Positions 22,820-36,147 of a DNA stretch of 64,000 nt are shown here, one piece after another. Below the pieces are notes generated by a model that saw nothing but the letters and a program-made list of their open reading frames with translations, did no database searches and was not told the origin of the DNA. Source of the DNA: Rhizophlyctis rosea (taxonomy: Eukaryota; Chytridiomycota; Chytridiomycetes; Rhizophlyctidales; Rhizophlyctidaceae); NCBI GenBank assembly GCA_027596075.1, contig JADGJC010000083.1:1-64000 (forward strand), given 5' to 3'. How positions within the stretch are numbered: the stretch's first letter is position 1; each line of letters opens with the position of its first letter. The position numbers and the translations under genes are program-made.

Positions 22820-24974
22820 ATGGCTGACCACAACAACTGGCCACCAGACCTCTTTTCTGAAACCGGAAAGCTGAACTTGAACGCTTTGGGGATTTCGGTG
22901 GCACCCTCCCCTTCCCCGTCCAATCACGACTCCCACACCACCACTGCATCATCGCAACACGCTACACCTGTGCAACCAGAGACATCCATCTTGGACCTAC
23001 TGTCCGTACCGCCGGCAATCATCCTGGAACTTGCCAAAAACAGAAGCGAAGCCGAATTACTTCTAGAAATTGGACATTGTGGCTTTAAGCTCCAACAATT
23101 GATGACATGGGACCAAGAGCGTGCGGTTCATCAAAAGGTACTGCAAAAATGCTTCGTCCAATGCCATTCGATATTTCAACTCACACGCGTTATGCGCAGT
23201 TACTCGAAAATACGATAAGATCTCTCACATTTGTCAGTGTGCAAAGCCCCGACTATCTCATCCCTCAAGTCATGGCGAAAGAGTACCGCGCGGCTTTGCC
23301 TATTTTGGGTAAGTAAGATAGTCGTCCATCCCTTGTTAACTTCTGCTAATCACGAAATCATGGTGTAGAGACCGCATTGGCAAAAGTCTCACGACAAAGA
23401 ACATATTTGCGGGCGCAACTTGAAGCAACAATTTCCGATTTGGCACATTTACGCGGTGTATGTGCTCAGTATGCAGAAATCAATACGCAGATTAGTCAGG
23501 AGCTCCGGCGGGCTGATGTGGGACACCAGATGGCAGAAAACAAAATAGTCCTGTAAGTGCCAGACAATGCATGCATATCATAGCAAACCACATAATAATC
23601 GACGCGTGCATGGGCAGCGCGGAGTTGCAACGGACTTTGATCTCGCGCATCAACTGCTTCGTCCTTGGCCTGGGACCTACCGAGAATGTTTCAAAAGCGA
23701 GTTGGGAGAAATTGGTCGATCACGCCTCACCGTCAAAATCCGTAGGAGAGACTCCTGCTGCCGATCGCACACGACTTGACATATCGGACATCACTCACGT
23801 TACAGAGACTTTTGATACGATCGGACGACCACCATTGAAACGCAAACGCGGTCAATCATCACATGCAGAACACGACAACAGCAACGGATCTCTGTCGATG
23901 GAGGATTCTGACTTGTTTCGAAACCAACCTGCTCCCAAAAGAATGGCTTCACATATATTTGAACACGTCGACAAATCCCCGCATCAGGACCGGCATGCAG
24001 AGTCATACGAGAGCGACCAGCCATTGGGGGCATCAGAAACACCCCCACATCATAGATCGTTGCATTCCAAGCGGCCGAACCTATCATCAGGGTCCAATGG
24101 CCATCCAGCATCCGTTGACTCACCGCCAATTCTACGAACTAAGCCTGACCGGCGAGCAAGCAACGCTGCAGAAGATGAACCTCAACCCAGTATCATCACA
24201 TCCACCCCAATTGAGGGTGCGGCGTCGCCTGCACAACTTCACCAGCTTGGTCCAGTCTTACAACTTTCCGGAATAGCAGCAGTGGGTGGGCCGCATCACA
24301 ATCAGCTTGGGGAGGAGTTGGAGGGTGTGCGGGGTCACGACTCGTCGGGGAGCTCCCGGGAGCAGATAGGGGAGGTGGAGATTGAGATGCCCACTATCGG
24401 TCCTAGTCAATTCACCAACTCGCAAGTTGATGCGGAGCAGGAGCAGATGGCATCTCAATCGGAAATGAGGGAGGAAGGAGTGATGGAGGAGGATGAGTTC
24501 TTGACGGAAGATGAATCTGAGGATCTTGACCGGGGGTCTACCTCACAATCCGCTCATGATGTTGAAGGAAGTGACGGGGAGGATGGGCAGGCGCGGCTCA
24601 CGGAGACATATGGTGTTGATGTTCAGAATGGGTCGGAAGAGCTTTTGCCCGCGGACCAATCGGGGGACTTTACTGCAACAAGAAGACTTGCACTGGGGCA
24701 TGAGGAATCGGATCGTAGGGATAGGCAGCCATCACCGGTCGATCGCTCAGAAGAGATAGAAAACAGTGCAGAGAAAGAGAATCTTAGTCAGGATGATACA
24801 ACTCCGGTATCCGTTGCCAAATCAGGGTCAGGAGAGGGGGAGGAAGATAACAGTGGACGGAGCGCACGGCAGTCTGTGCTGCAGGAGTATAGTAATCTTG
24901 TGGAGGTTAGCGAGAGAGGTGAGCAGGGGCTGTCGCAGAGAGGTGGCGAAGATCCATCAGGTTCGTTTTGCTGA
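22820..24974 (+). CDS. Acidic nuclear-type protein of unknown function
   Basis: The ATG at 22820 opens MADHNNWPPDLFSETGKL. Introns start at about 23138, 23308 and 23552; the joined exons give LLENTIRSLTFVSVQSPDYL and then a helical, probably coiled-coil part (SRQRTYLRAQLEATISDLAH, ISQELRRADVGHQMAENKIV). The last exon runs to the TGA at 24974 and is long, disordered and rich in Ser, Glu, Asp and Gln. It contains a nuclear-localisation-like PPLKRKRGQ and an acidic EEDEFLTEDESEDLD. The total is about 630 residues. I recognise no domain. The design (folded N-terminus, coiled coil, charged tail) fits a chromatin or kinetochore scaffold, but that is only a guess. Confidence 0.7.
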
Positions 24975-25351
24975 TAAACAATGCCACTGTTGATGACATT
25001 GAGGGTGATGTACCAACAATCACTACCGTACAGGATCACCAATGTTTTACACTTGTGGAGAGGAGTCAGGATCGAATTCGGGCTCTCAGTCTGGCAGCGG
25101 CGACCAAAGGCGGATGCTTGGTCGGGCACGAACATTGTAGTGTATCTTGATGTAATGTAAGGAGGGAGCAATGAAGTTCGCAACTTTGCAACTGCTGCTT
25201 ACTCAAGTCGGTGACACGTGGCGCAGCACATAAACTTTGTGAGTGCTATTTTCGGCCCATCCTGGTTGTTTACTCACGAGAATTCACCATCTCAAAATCT
25301 CACAAAGCCAATATAGCAAACCGACGCAAGTGGGTTGGTCACTGGGTAGAG
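24975..25351. other. Intergenic, upstream of OXA1
   Basis: This contains the 3' end of the preceding transcript and the promoter of the Oxa1 gene. No other feature is seen. Confidence 0.4.
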
Positions 25352-26950
25352 ATGAAGTTGACACTCTCCGTATCGGGAAGGGTGCGGATGTTGCAGGCGG
25401 TGCACGTTGCGACGTCTGGGTAAGTTGCCGGGTGCGCCCGCCGTTGGAGGTGGGATGACTAAAACACTGGACTAGATCACAACGCAGAATTGCTATTGGC
25501 GTGCAGAACCAGTGGCACGTACCCAAGGTGAGAAACCAAAAGAGCTATTCAGCTTGAGCAAGATTGAGCGTACGGATATGATTCTCAACAACGTTGAACT
25601 TAGCCTTCTGCTCATGTGCGGATATTGCCTGCGGCCGCTCAACGGCGCTCCTACTTCTGGTCATCAAAACCTGCTGCAACAGAGCAACAGTCCGTTGCAG
25701 CTGTCGAATCATCAACCATCATCCAAGAAGTCACACCACCCTCTATACCCGTCAACACTCCCGCAACACCAGCACCTCCCACCAACAATCCCTCAGAACC
25801 CCTTCTATCCTCACCCGCAACCGAAGCTCCAGCCGACCTCTCAACCTTCCAAGAAGTAGTTCCCAAACTAACTGAAATAACCAAAATTGGCGACATCCAA
25901 AACCTTGGTCTAGGCGGCTGGTCACCCGTCGGTATCGCCGAACAACTCCTCGAAGCCGTCTACGTCACGACCGGTCTCCCGTGGTGGGCCACCATAGCCT
26001 GCACAACAGTCCTAATTCGCATCACACTCTTCCCCATCGTCATCAAAATGCAACGATCCCTCCGCAAAATGGCAGAAATCATGCCGCAGATGAAACCCAT
26101 CCAAGAGGAAATTCAGGCGGCAAGGGCTGCAAAAGATCCGGTTGCAGCGAGGGAGGCGACGATAAAGATGATGGATTTGTATAAGGCGAATAACGTGACG
26201 CCTTTTACGGGGTTTTTGCCGTTTGTGCAGGCGCCGTTTTTTATTAGCTTTTTTTGGGGGTTGAAGAGTATGGCTGATAAGGGTGTGCCTGGGTTTGAGA
26301 GGGGTGGGTTTGGGTGGGTGACGGATTTGACGGTGCCGGATCCGTATTATATTTTGCCGGCTGTTGCTGGGGTGGGGATGTTGACTGTTTTTGAGGTAAG
26401 AAAAGGCGGATTCTCATTCCTTTTGCAGTCACCTTGAAAAATGGGTCTCTGATCTGTGATTCCGGTTTATATAGATTGGAGCTGAGACGGGCGGAGTCAA
26501 ACCCCCCGGATCGGAATTCATGAAGTACTTCTTACGTGCAATGGCAGTCCTCGGCATTCCGTTGACCGGATACCTCCCACCCGTAAGTAACAACCCAATC
26601 CCCATTCTATCCACAAATCAACACTAAACCAAAACACAACTTCACCCCAAACACAGGCCGTATTCTGCTACTGGATAACCAGCAACATCTTCTCAATCTT
26701 CCAAGTCCTCCTCCTAAAACAAAAATCAGTCCGGAAATTCTTCAACCTCCCAGATCCCAAAGCTGCAACAGCAACACCCACGCCCACCGCTAACATCTCG
26801 TTCGCGGATGCGACGTCCGCGACCGCGAATCCCGCGTCGGCGAATCAAAAGTCGTACAGTTATGTGCAGAAGAACACTGAGACGTGGGCAAAGAAGGCGC
26901 AGGCTGAGACGGCCGCTGCGGAGAGGATTAGGCAGGGTCGGAAGGTGTAG
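25352..26950 (+). CDS. OXA1: Oxa1/YidC mitochondrial inner-membrane insertase
   Basis: Oxa1 inserts mitochondrially made proteins, such as cytochrome oxidase subunits, into the inner membrane. Five exons are consistent in phase: 25352-25419, 25476-25527, 25604-26395, 26475-26582 and 26657-26950, giving 437 residues. The start MKLTLSVSGRVRMLQAVHV is a good matrix-targeting presequence. The membrane core has the expected helices: LPWWATIACTTVLIRITLFP, then the matrix loop with MQRSLRKMAEIMPQMKPIQ and KMMDLYKANNVTPFTGFLP, then PFFISFFWGLKSMAD, YYILPAVAGVGMLTVFE and AVFCYWITSNIFSIFQVLLL. The basic Ala/Lys-rich C-terminal tail matches the ribosome-binding tail of Oxa1. The TAG is at 26948-26950. 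Confidence 0.95.
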
Positions 26951-27181
26951 ACTGGATGGGTGTAATATGGTGTGGGGTAGAGGCGATGATTATATTTTAC
27001 GCAGAGTTGAATGTAATTTAACTTCCTTTTTTTGTATATAATGACGGTAATTAGACGGTGGACGACCGGCGGAATTGTGATTTGCCACCATGTGGTTATT
27101 GCAATAGTACTGTAGCAGTGTTCTGTGTTTGTTTACAATAGGCGTTGCGACTGGGACCTGGCATATAGTCATCGCACCAGT

Positions 27182-30100
27182 CTAAATGTCCACCACTTCG
27201 TCGTCCACATCCATATCCACCGCCACCCCATCGTTCACCAGCGACGCATCACCCGACGTCGCTTCAACCACCGGTTCCTTCCCTTTGCTCGACCCTTCCA
27301 ACGATGCATCAGCGGATCCCTTTCGCGGCGTGCCCCTGCCATACACCTTCACCGTCCCATCTACGTTGACACAGTGAAGAGATTAAGCTCGTAAATATAT
27401 CGCCTGAAAGAACAAGGGAAAAAAGCACTCCATACCATCTCCACACGAGAAGAACATTTTCCTCGTCGGATGGAACACAACGTCGCGTATTTCGATTTCT
27501 GCCAAAAATCAAAAAAGGCGTTGACGTGATCCGACCTCTGAGAACCGACTCCAACAACCATACACCCACCTTGATGATCTCTCAAAATAGCGCTAACACG
27601 GCCAGACTTCATATTGAACATGCATACGGCCCCATCATAAGTGGGCGCAGCAATGTACCGCCCATTGCTCGTGATTTTGATGAGCCAGGAATTGGACCGA
27701 TACCTATATATCAATAATCATAGGTGAATTCTCTATTCTGCGCGGCGGAGAAAAAGACGCAAAGCCAGCTCTGAGAAGGAAAATGACACGTACTCCTCAT
27801 GAAAGAACCTCTTAACACTCTGCAACACAAACTTCCCACCCGCCGTCTTCGGATATACCAACTTATGAAGCGTCACAGAGTTCGGTTTCGTGCCTGCACA
27901 GCGTGATTGGAAAAGCGGGTTCAGCAGTCACTCTACTTCCCTTAATCACTCATCAACATACTGATCGTAAAATCCTCAGCATCAAGCTCCTCCACTCCAC
28001 GACTGATCAAATACGCAAACATCCCCTCCGCATCCCCGTCCTCATCCTCCCCCGCAAAAGCTTCCGCCCACGAACTAGGCGGACTCGGGTACTCCAAGCA
28101 TCGTACGACTTTTACACAATCGCAGTAGGTGGAGTATATCCCGTTGAATGTTTGGACGAGCTGTCAGAAAAACAAAACCATCGTTGAACAAAAATCCCCG
28201 TTATTTGCATCCCCTAATCAACCAAAAAATGACGCAACAACCTTCGCATCCTCAAAATCAAACACGCAAATATTATCATCACAAGCCGCAACGAAATACT
28301 TATTCCCTGTCTGCGGCAAGAACGACACCGTGAACGCCATGCACGTCACCCCATCATCCATGCGTGTCTGCTCGACCAAATTGCTAATGGAAAGCACAAA
28401 AATTGAGTCATCAAAGATCCACCATGTGCAGCACCCCGCGCGACTAATGGAAAAACCCTACCTCCAACTTTCATCCATTTTCCACCGATTGATGTACCCA
28501 TCCTGACTCGTAGTCACAAAGTAGTTGTCTCCCTTAAAGGTCACGGCCTTGATACAAAGTATCTCTTCTTCGTGGTTTTCCAATCGCGTGATGACTTCTC
28601 CCGTGATGACATCGAAAATCTAGTTATGAGACCTACCGTTACCAACTGACTACTGAATGGCGCTACAAATCAGTCACCCACCTTGATAGGACATGGCAAA
28701 ATGTGATTATCTTCATCCTCCTCCGACCAGCGTTTTGGATCTTTGGCCTTGCCCGCCACGGCCAGCCTCGTCATGTCTGGACTGAATCTCCCGACGTAGA
28801 ACTCGTCCAGGTTATCTTCCTATAATATCGATCATCAGAATTTCATATAAAACATCATCCAATGTAAGACCGCAAAAGACCTTATCATCCTTCAAAAAGT
28901 GTATCAGTTCAAATGTCTCGACATCCCATATCTTCGCCAAACCCATGTTGCAGAATGTAACGAGCATAGTGCCGTCAGGAGATAGGATCATTCCCGTGAT
29001 GTGACCTACGTGTACGCATGTTAGTTGGATGTTCAAGCCAGTGTGTAACTGTGTTCAGTACCATTGTCCTGAATAGTTGCATCTTCTAGCAGCTGTAGGG
29101 GATGTTGGTCGTTGATGGAGTTAATCATGGAATCATCGTCATCGTCGTCGCCAGCAAATTGGTCCCAGTATGTGTCCGGATACTCGCTTGCCAGATCGGC
29201 AACGATGCGAGGATCGAAAGAAGTAGAGCCCGATTTCTTCTGTGGTCCGGATGAATATGTACGCCAATTCTTATGGGACGATAGGGCACTGACCTTCTCC
29301 TTGCCTTTACTGGTCGATTGTAATGCCGGGGTAGGTGTTGAAGTGTCCGCTGGTTCTTTCTCCTAATGCCAAAAGTAAGGAACGTGCATATGTACGGCTG
29401 AATATGCAAATTCGATGTCACCATTGACTTCTTTGATTTCTTCGATGTATCTGCGTTTGGATTCTTTAGCTGGTTGTATGGAAGGACAAAAATGAATGAC
29501 AATACCTGACTTCTTCGCAGATCCAGCTTTGGACGAACGAGCAGCCGGGGCTGGGCTGCCGGATGTATCCCTTCCTGCACCTGCCTTCTTCTTCTTGCCA
29601 GTTTTCTTCTTGGGACTGTCATAATCGCTGTGAGTAGCCGCATCATCCTCCACTTCCACTTCCACAATCTTATCATCGATTGGTGTCTCTTCATCATCTT
29701 CTGCAAACACTTCTGATGCTCGCCGCTTCCGAGAAGCGGAAGTAGAATTTTTTCTTTTAGTAGGCACTTCTGGCGTGGGCGATCTTATAGATGTTGTTTG
29801 CGTTCGACCGTCTTGAGTACTTGTTGCAGACTGTTTGCGTGCTCCTTTCCCTGACTTTGGCGTTGCAGTAGACGGTTGTGGGAGTGGAGTAGGAGTGGCA
29901 GATGGTGCGGGCAGTTGTAGCGGTTTCTTAGAGTCGACTTCTGCTGAGGATGGAAGAAGTTCGGTGATGGGAAAGCCTAGCGACTGCAAGGCCTTCAATG
30001 CAGCTTCGTATAGTGGCTCATGGGGTGACAGAATGACAACAGGGTCGGTTTGAACAGACACGTGAGTTGTATTGGGTGTACCGCTATGCTCGTCAATTGA

Positions 30101-30217
30101 GGTGTGGTCTCCGGGCTTGGTGTCGGTGTTCGAGAGATTCGAGGCGGGTAGCACGTTTTCTTTGGCTCGTTGCGGGGAAGTCCCGGCATCCTTGCCGTGC
30201 TTGTTTTCAATGCTCAT
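27182..30217 (-). CDS. WD40-repeat protein with a basic, disordered N-terminus
   Basis: The ATG at 30217 opens MSIENKHGKDAGTSPQR. The N-terminal ~260 residues are disordered and basic, with nuclear-localisation-like runs (SRKRRASEVFAEDDEE, KKKTGKKKKAG). At least six further short exons encode WD40 blades, recognised by their endings and turns: GMILSPDGTMLVTFCNMGLA with KIWDVETFELI, CPIKIFDVITGEVITRLENH, NYFVTTSQDGYINRWKMD, KYFVAACDDNICVFDFED, GRYIAAPTYDGAVCMFNM and RKMFFSCGDDGTVKVYG. The tail is acidic and ends at the TAG at 27182. The order and the nuclear-type N-terminus suggest a nuclear scaffold or chromatin factor; I could not match it to a named family. WD40 content is certain; individual joints are approximate. 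Confidence 0.8.
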
Positions 30218-31890
30218 CTCCAATTGTCTGGAAGGCGATTACCGCAAAAGGTCCGCCCTGAGACACAGGAGTAAGGACTAGATAGGTCTTGAGTTGGACA
30301 GGTGTTGCTCCGGTATCACGATTACTAATACAACTTGCTGGACCGGATTTCTGATAACCGTTGCAATATGTGTGGGAAATAGGAGACGGTGTGGAGAGAT
30401 GATGGGAAGGGACTACGGGGGGAAAGGCCAGCTCGTGGCTGGATGCTCTGTCCAGAACATCGGACAAGGAAGTTGGCGATGTCTGGTGGCAGTGTCAAAA
30501 TATATGAGCACAACAAATGTTTCCCTGTCATCAATACTATCAATCGTAACGGGCTGCTGTTTGTCTGACTTGGTAAGTGCGTGGGATTCCTCGATCCAGT
30601 AACCCCCTATGCGGTGAACGGTTGGGGGTTCTAAGACAAGTAAATAATGGTTGCTGTCATTGACCCTGAAAGAACCGGGTGGTGTCCTCCATGAAGACCA
30701 ACACTAGCAACATGGCCGTGTCAAAAGCTGCAAACCGTTAGTCTGAATTGTCTACGGTTTTTGATGTACATTGGCAACGGTTGATATGAAGGGGCAAATT
30801 TACGGAACAAAGAGCACAAGAAGTCCATATATGAACTATCGCACTATGTACGGCACTTACGGCAGAGCAATTCAATTCGCATTTTCTATTGTCAAATATT
30901 GCGGCGAATGCCAAGTCAATATCACTGTCACCATGCAAAAAGAAATACAATGATGTCCTTGAGAAAAGGGCTTGGCGTATGTTATACCACTTCCTTGTGA
31001 AGCGAACCACATCTTCAAATTATCAAAATTCGTGTGAGTGGCGCAAGTAAGATAGGTAGCAGGTCTTGGAGAAATCACGTGGAAAGTTGCGGATCGAGTC
31101 CGATGTCGCGGATTATTGATTGAGCAGCCTGTGTGTATTCTCGAACCATTTCATCCATGCACCACAGCTTAAATGCGACCCAATGACCAATTCTTTCCTT
31201 GCCTCGAACCCATGTCATTCTTACTTTGAAGAAGGGACACATAACAAGCTGTGTACGTGTATGGCTTCAATCAGTCAAGGTGAGCATATATATCAGACCT
31301 TCCTGCATGCGTGTATGTACCGAGGAGGGTTGGCGAGATGGACAGTTGACATCATAATCGAGAGTTAAACCTATCAAAGAAGAAAACTGGTGTGTTTGAA
31401 CACGTTGAACGGAAACCATATGGTTAATAGGACCCTGGCGGATGCGGCGTGTGTGGCGGCATGTTGTGTCACACGTTTGTGATGATGGTGCATGGTGGGG
31501 ATTCCAACTCTCCCAACACAATGCCGGAAGACATCTTGGGTCACCTAACGCGATTGACACCCGAACGGGAAAGTGGACTATAGCTATGAAGGCGTCACAT
31601 ATGTGCATACAAAGCGCCACTAACAGGTGTGGGCGTTGGTGAGCAAGGGTGTCTCGCTATCGATGAGCTTCCGGGTCGGCGTGGAGTTGAGCGACAAAAG
31701 TTCCCGTCCGAAGTTGAACTAACAACTTATCGGTCTAAATTTAGACTTCTATTACGTACACACGGTATCGCCTATATTTGTTTTAGCACCGCACTTTCAG
31801 CGGAACTATACATATAACTAGGTCTGAACTATCGACATCCTCAAGTTCGTCGTTCTAATCCGCTGACCAGTATGCAATTCAGACCGCCAG
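30218..31890. other. Long intergenic stretch (1.67 kb), no gene seen
   Basis: The flanking genes are divergent (WD40 protein minus, RasGEF plus). Frames present are short, interrupted and not protein-like. No RNA gene, transposon end or tandem repeat was recognised. Confidence 0.4.
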
Positions 31891-34800
31891 ATGTCTTACC
31901 TCACAGCAAAGTGCGGAGACTGCAACGGGACCGGCCGGCTGCATAAGGACGACTCAGTTCCTTGCCAAAATTCTCGGCAATGTCCTGGTTGCGTAAAGTG
32001 TCGAGAGTGCATTGACGGGAAGGTTGTGTGCGGTCCTCTGGCCCGACCAACAACGCCCACAACTCCCATACGACAAGTTACAGACGAGCTCAGTAGGGCC
32101 GCAACCGAAAATCGCACGTCGCGCACATCGACAATACCATCCCCCTTATCTTCATTGCCCCTCTTTAATTCCCCGTTGGCACAGGGCGCCCCTAGCTCTC
32201 CTAGGCTATCTAGACTCTCTAATGTTCTCCATGCAGAGAGAGCAACGGGAGACGAGACGGACGCCGCCAAAACGGGCGTATCTCAGCCTATAGAAGGGAC
32301 TTCCCAAAATGCAGATGAAGTGACTACAGCCACGTTGCCGAAGTTTGCAACCGATGTTGGCGCGGAAACATCGCAACAAGCACCTGTTATACCGGCTGCA
32401 CCATCTTCAGTTGGTTCGAACGATGAAGCAGCATCCACATCGGAGATTTCGGAAAAAACAACACCAATAGCCCCACCATCAGTAACTACGCATGACGAAA
32501 CAATTACCGCAGCCCCTCCCGTCGCGCCCATCCCCACAGCGACACCAGAACCTGAAACGGACATTCAGCTTCGAGCAGCACCAGATGAAACATCCGTAGC
32601 TAACCTAACATCATCAGCATCTCCATCGCGATCCTCTGTTCTGAACCGAATAGAGAGTTTTTCACGAACGGAGAGTTTTGAGCCGCCCGATGAGGTAGTG
32701 GACCTTAGCAAAGTGCAAATGGAGGGAATTGTGACTGTGGAAGGGCCGGATGGGACTCTCATGACGGTACCAGCATTACCACACTCGTCCAGCGGCGTTC
32801 TTCGCATGCAGAGAAAGCAGTCGGTAACGGGTACAAAAATTCAATCCATTCTTAGTAGATTAGAATCAGAGGAATCGGGACTACGGCTGGGCACAGCGGC
32901 AGGGGCGCATAATCAATCGCTTGAGTTGCTCACGGAACGTTCAGTAGCTAGAAAACACAAAACTGTGTTTGAGGAGGGCGAGGAGGATGGAGAGCATATG
33001 GCCGAAACGCCCGCCACGACGTCTCGAAGGCGACGGTTAGTTCGTACTCCAGATGGGGCCAAAAGCCCTGCAACATCGATTGGGTCGCCGGGTGCATCGG
33101 CGTCTTTGCCACCGTCACCGTCACCGGCTCGGCCGAGGACTGAAAGTCATGGGTTTGGTCACTTCCGACGGAAGCATCACGCCCCGTCCCCAACCGACGG
33201 AGAATCAGATTTCGGTTCATCATCTTCTATTCCGATGGACTCGCGACCCTCCATATCTGGGACCACTACTCCGACGACCCTCCGGAAAGGACGCAAAGGA
33301 GCGCAGAGTGCGACGTCTTTGCATGCGCCTGAACGGACACGTGCGGTGTCAGTTCAGAGTATTGAGAGTGAGATGGATAGGGGGCTTGTAAGCCCGCCTA
33401 CTGGTGAGATTGCCAATGTGATAGAAATTCTCCGGATGATTTGGTTAATGCGTCAAGGCAGCTTCTGCAACGACGACATTACCTCGGCGGTCCTCACGAA
33501 ACTTCAAGGAATGGTATAACGGCTTTGTTTCGAGTTAGTGATGACGCACTGTTTTTTCGGATCCGAGGGAGTTAATATTAATGGCCTATTTGAATAGGTG
33601 CCAAACAAGCGGAAGATACAGTGGTGAGCATGAAAATTCTCAGAAATCATTCTCTCCCATTCGCTAAAATTGTCGTCCGCAAAACAGGATGAGGTGGAAT
33701 TCCCGGATTACATCAGATTGGACACGATCTTTGGTTCGAAGAAACGGAAACGTGAGTTGGTACAGTGACTGCTGGCAATGAAGAGGTCACTGATGGTTGA
33801 AATGTTGATAGCTGACGGCATCGGTGCCATGGTTTGGGCTGCCTTGTGTTATGAGACGTGCAAAAATGATCCGACTTGGGCTCAGAGACCGCCATCGCCT
33901 ACGCGTCGGCCTGGTGCTTCTCCAACGTCGCCGGAGACAGCTGTCGATGAAGGGTCGTCTTCTTCATGTGAATACTGATATCATATCGTGGATGAATGAC
34001 AGAGATATTAATTTGATTTGTGTGACGTGCAGTGACGGATGATGAATACAGCTATCGCTATCGAGTTTTGGACATATTCAAGGGTAAGTGCGGATTTTTA
34101 AGGGGAAGTCTTTCGTATAAATTCTTATCGTGTCTGCAATCACAGACGGAAAGATCGAAGGGCTGGAGTATGTTGTTGATGTGGAATCTGGGATGGAAAC
34201 CATAACACACGGCACTGCAGACAAATTGCTGGATGCTCTTATTTGGCCGTTGGGGCAAGGTAATACTTTGAACGATTTTACTTGATGCATACGATATACA
34301 TTCGGCGCAGCATGTTAATCGCACGTTTCCAGACATGACGTACGCCGAAGTCTTCTTGGGAGCATACCGGTTCTTCCTCACGCCAATGACGGTCCTCAAT
34401 TGGCTGATCGAATGGTACAACGTGGATGTAGACGATGACTGTCTTCCATCACATGAGACTTTCTTGCGGAAGAATCGTAGATACATCCGAGCGCGGTCGA
34501 TTAAAGTCCTGTTGCTTTGGATCAAGAGCTATTGGAATGATTTCCATACGTCGCCGGAGCTGGTGGCGGAGTTAAGCTCTTTTGTGGAGCATGTGTCGCA
34601 GATCTCGTTTGGGGATGGACAGAAGATGACGCAGGCTATCAGGGAGCAGGTAGGTTCATACAACGATCTGCATCACCGTAGACGCCGACTCACTCAAGAT
34701 TTTTCTAATCACAGAAACTATCCTGGTACACAACCCAATACATCCCACCCTTCATCCCGAAACGCGGAACAACCGACACCTTCCGTCCATGGGCTCTTTC

Positions 34801-36147
34801 CTGGGAACCCAAAGACTTTGCACAACAGCTATGCCTCATTGACCATATGCTTTTTAAGCAAATTCGGCCGGACTCCTACCTGCATTTGCTGCAGGCGCCG
34901 ATTTCACGGATTGGAGGCGGATTGAGTGGGCCGTTGAAGCTGACGTTGGAGTATGTGGCGTGGTTTAGAATGGTGAGTGGTTCTTTTGTATTTGCGGATT
35001 GGGCCTGATGCGAGCTTTTACGTTTTTTGGCAGTTGGGGGTGTATACTGAGAAGATTATTTTGGGAGAGGATGGGCCGAAGAAGAGGGGGAAGGCTATCA
35101 AGCTGTTTATCAAGATTGCGAAGGCGAGTTTGGTCTTGATCGGTATGCGATTGGAATCATGAGGTTTGACTGGTTTGGTATATAGGCGTGCCGAGAATTG
35201 AATAACTTCAACACGGCCTTTGCTATTGCGTGGGGATTGCGCAGACCAACCATCGCGAAGCTGAATCAGGCTTGGGAGGTTAGTATTCCATCTTAAGTCG
35301 GCTTTGCATCAGAATCTCATGATGTCCTTCCATTAGTCGCTGTCGTCTAAATATTTGGATACATTGACGTATCTTGAGGCTTTGATGGACCCCGCGAATG
35401 GGTATGAGAATCTATGGAAGGAGATGGAGGAAAGCCGACCCCCAGGCATTCCACTACTAGGTAATGATACCCCATTCAATGTGGGCAATCGCAAATGTAG
35501 CAGCTAACATGTCCTCTACAGCGGCGTACATGCAAGAAGTCCTCGAAGTCCACGAAGAAGTCGATTTGGTCTTGGATCCTGTTAGTTCACGGCCGTCCAC
35601 ATTAAAACGTCGGCGACGGCGGAGAGCCGGGGCCGAAGACGAGGCTGAAGCCATAGGAGAGGAGGCCAATGAGGACGAGGACGCCGAAGGCGCAGCGGAC
35701 GATGATCTCAGTGCCTCAAAGTCACAAGACAACCTAGTGATCGACCCCCAAACGGAAGACATGGACAAGCGGGTGATCAATTTCGAAAAGTTCTACGACC
35801 TGTACAACATCATTGTGGAGATTGAGACGTTCCGGACTGTGTCGTACCATACGATTCATGTCGATAAGGATAGCACTGCGATGGTTTTGACGCATATTCG
35901 GGATCATACTGTTGGGGAGGGTGTTGTTGATGCGGGGATGCCGGAGTCCAGTTCGGTGGCGAGTGGGAATGGTGTTGGGTTGGCGAGTGTTGCTTCGAAT
36001 GGTGGGGGTGGGGGGAATGGGAGTGCGAATGCTAGTGCTAGTATGGTGGCGAATAAGAGTGATAAGAGTGTGAAGAGGATGACTAGTTTTGCGAAGTTGA
36101 TGGGGTCGAGTTCGACGGATGTTGGGGGGCCGCAGCCGCAGGTGTAG
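31891..36147 (+). CDS. Ras guanine nucleotide exchange factor (REM + CDC25) with N-terminal zinc-finger-like block
   Basis: This protein should load GTP on a Ras-family GTPase. From the ATG at 31891 the first ~50 residues hold four Cys pairs or clusters (KCGDCNGTGRLHKDD, CPGCVKCRECIDGKVVC), like a DnaJ-type zinc finger. About 450 disordered Ser/Pro/Thr-rich residues follow. After small exons between 33.5 and 34.1 kb comes the REM (RasGEF N) domain: GTADKLLDALIWPLGQ, YAEVFLGAYRFFLTPMTVL, ARSIKVLLLWIKSYWNDF. The CDC25 domain begins LSWEPKDFAQQLCLIDHMLF and continues with ACRELNNFNTAFAIAWGL and RPTIAKLNQAWESLSSKYL. The tail is charged, then Gly/Ser-rich, with a stop at 36145-36147. Joints between 33.3 and 33.7 kb are unsure; QAEDTVDEVEFPDYIRLDTI gives the frame there. 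Confidence 0.88.
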
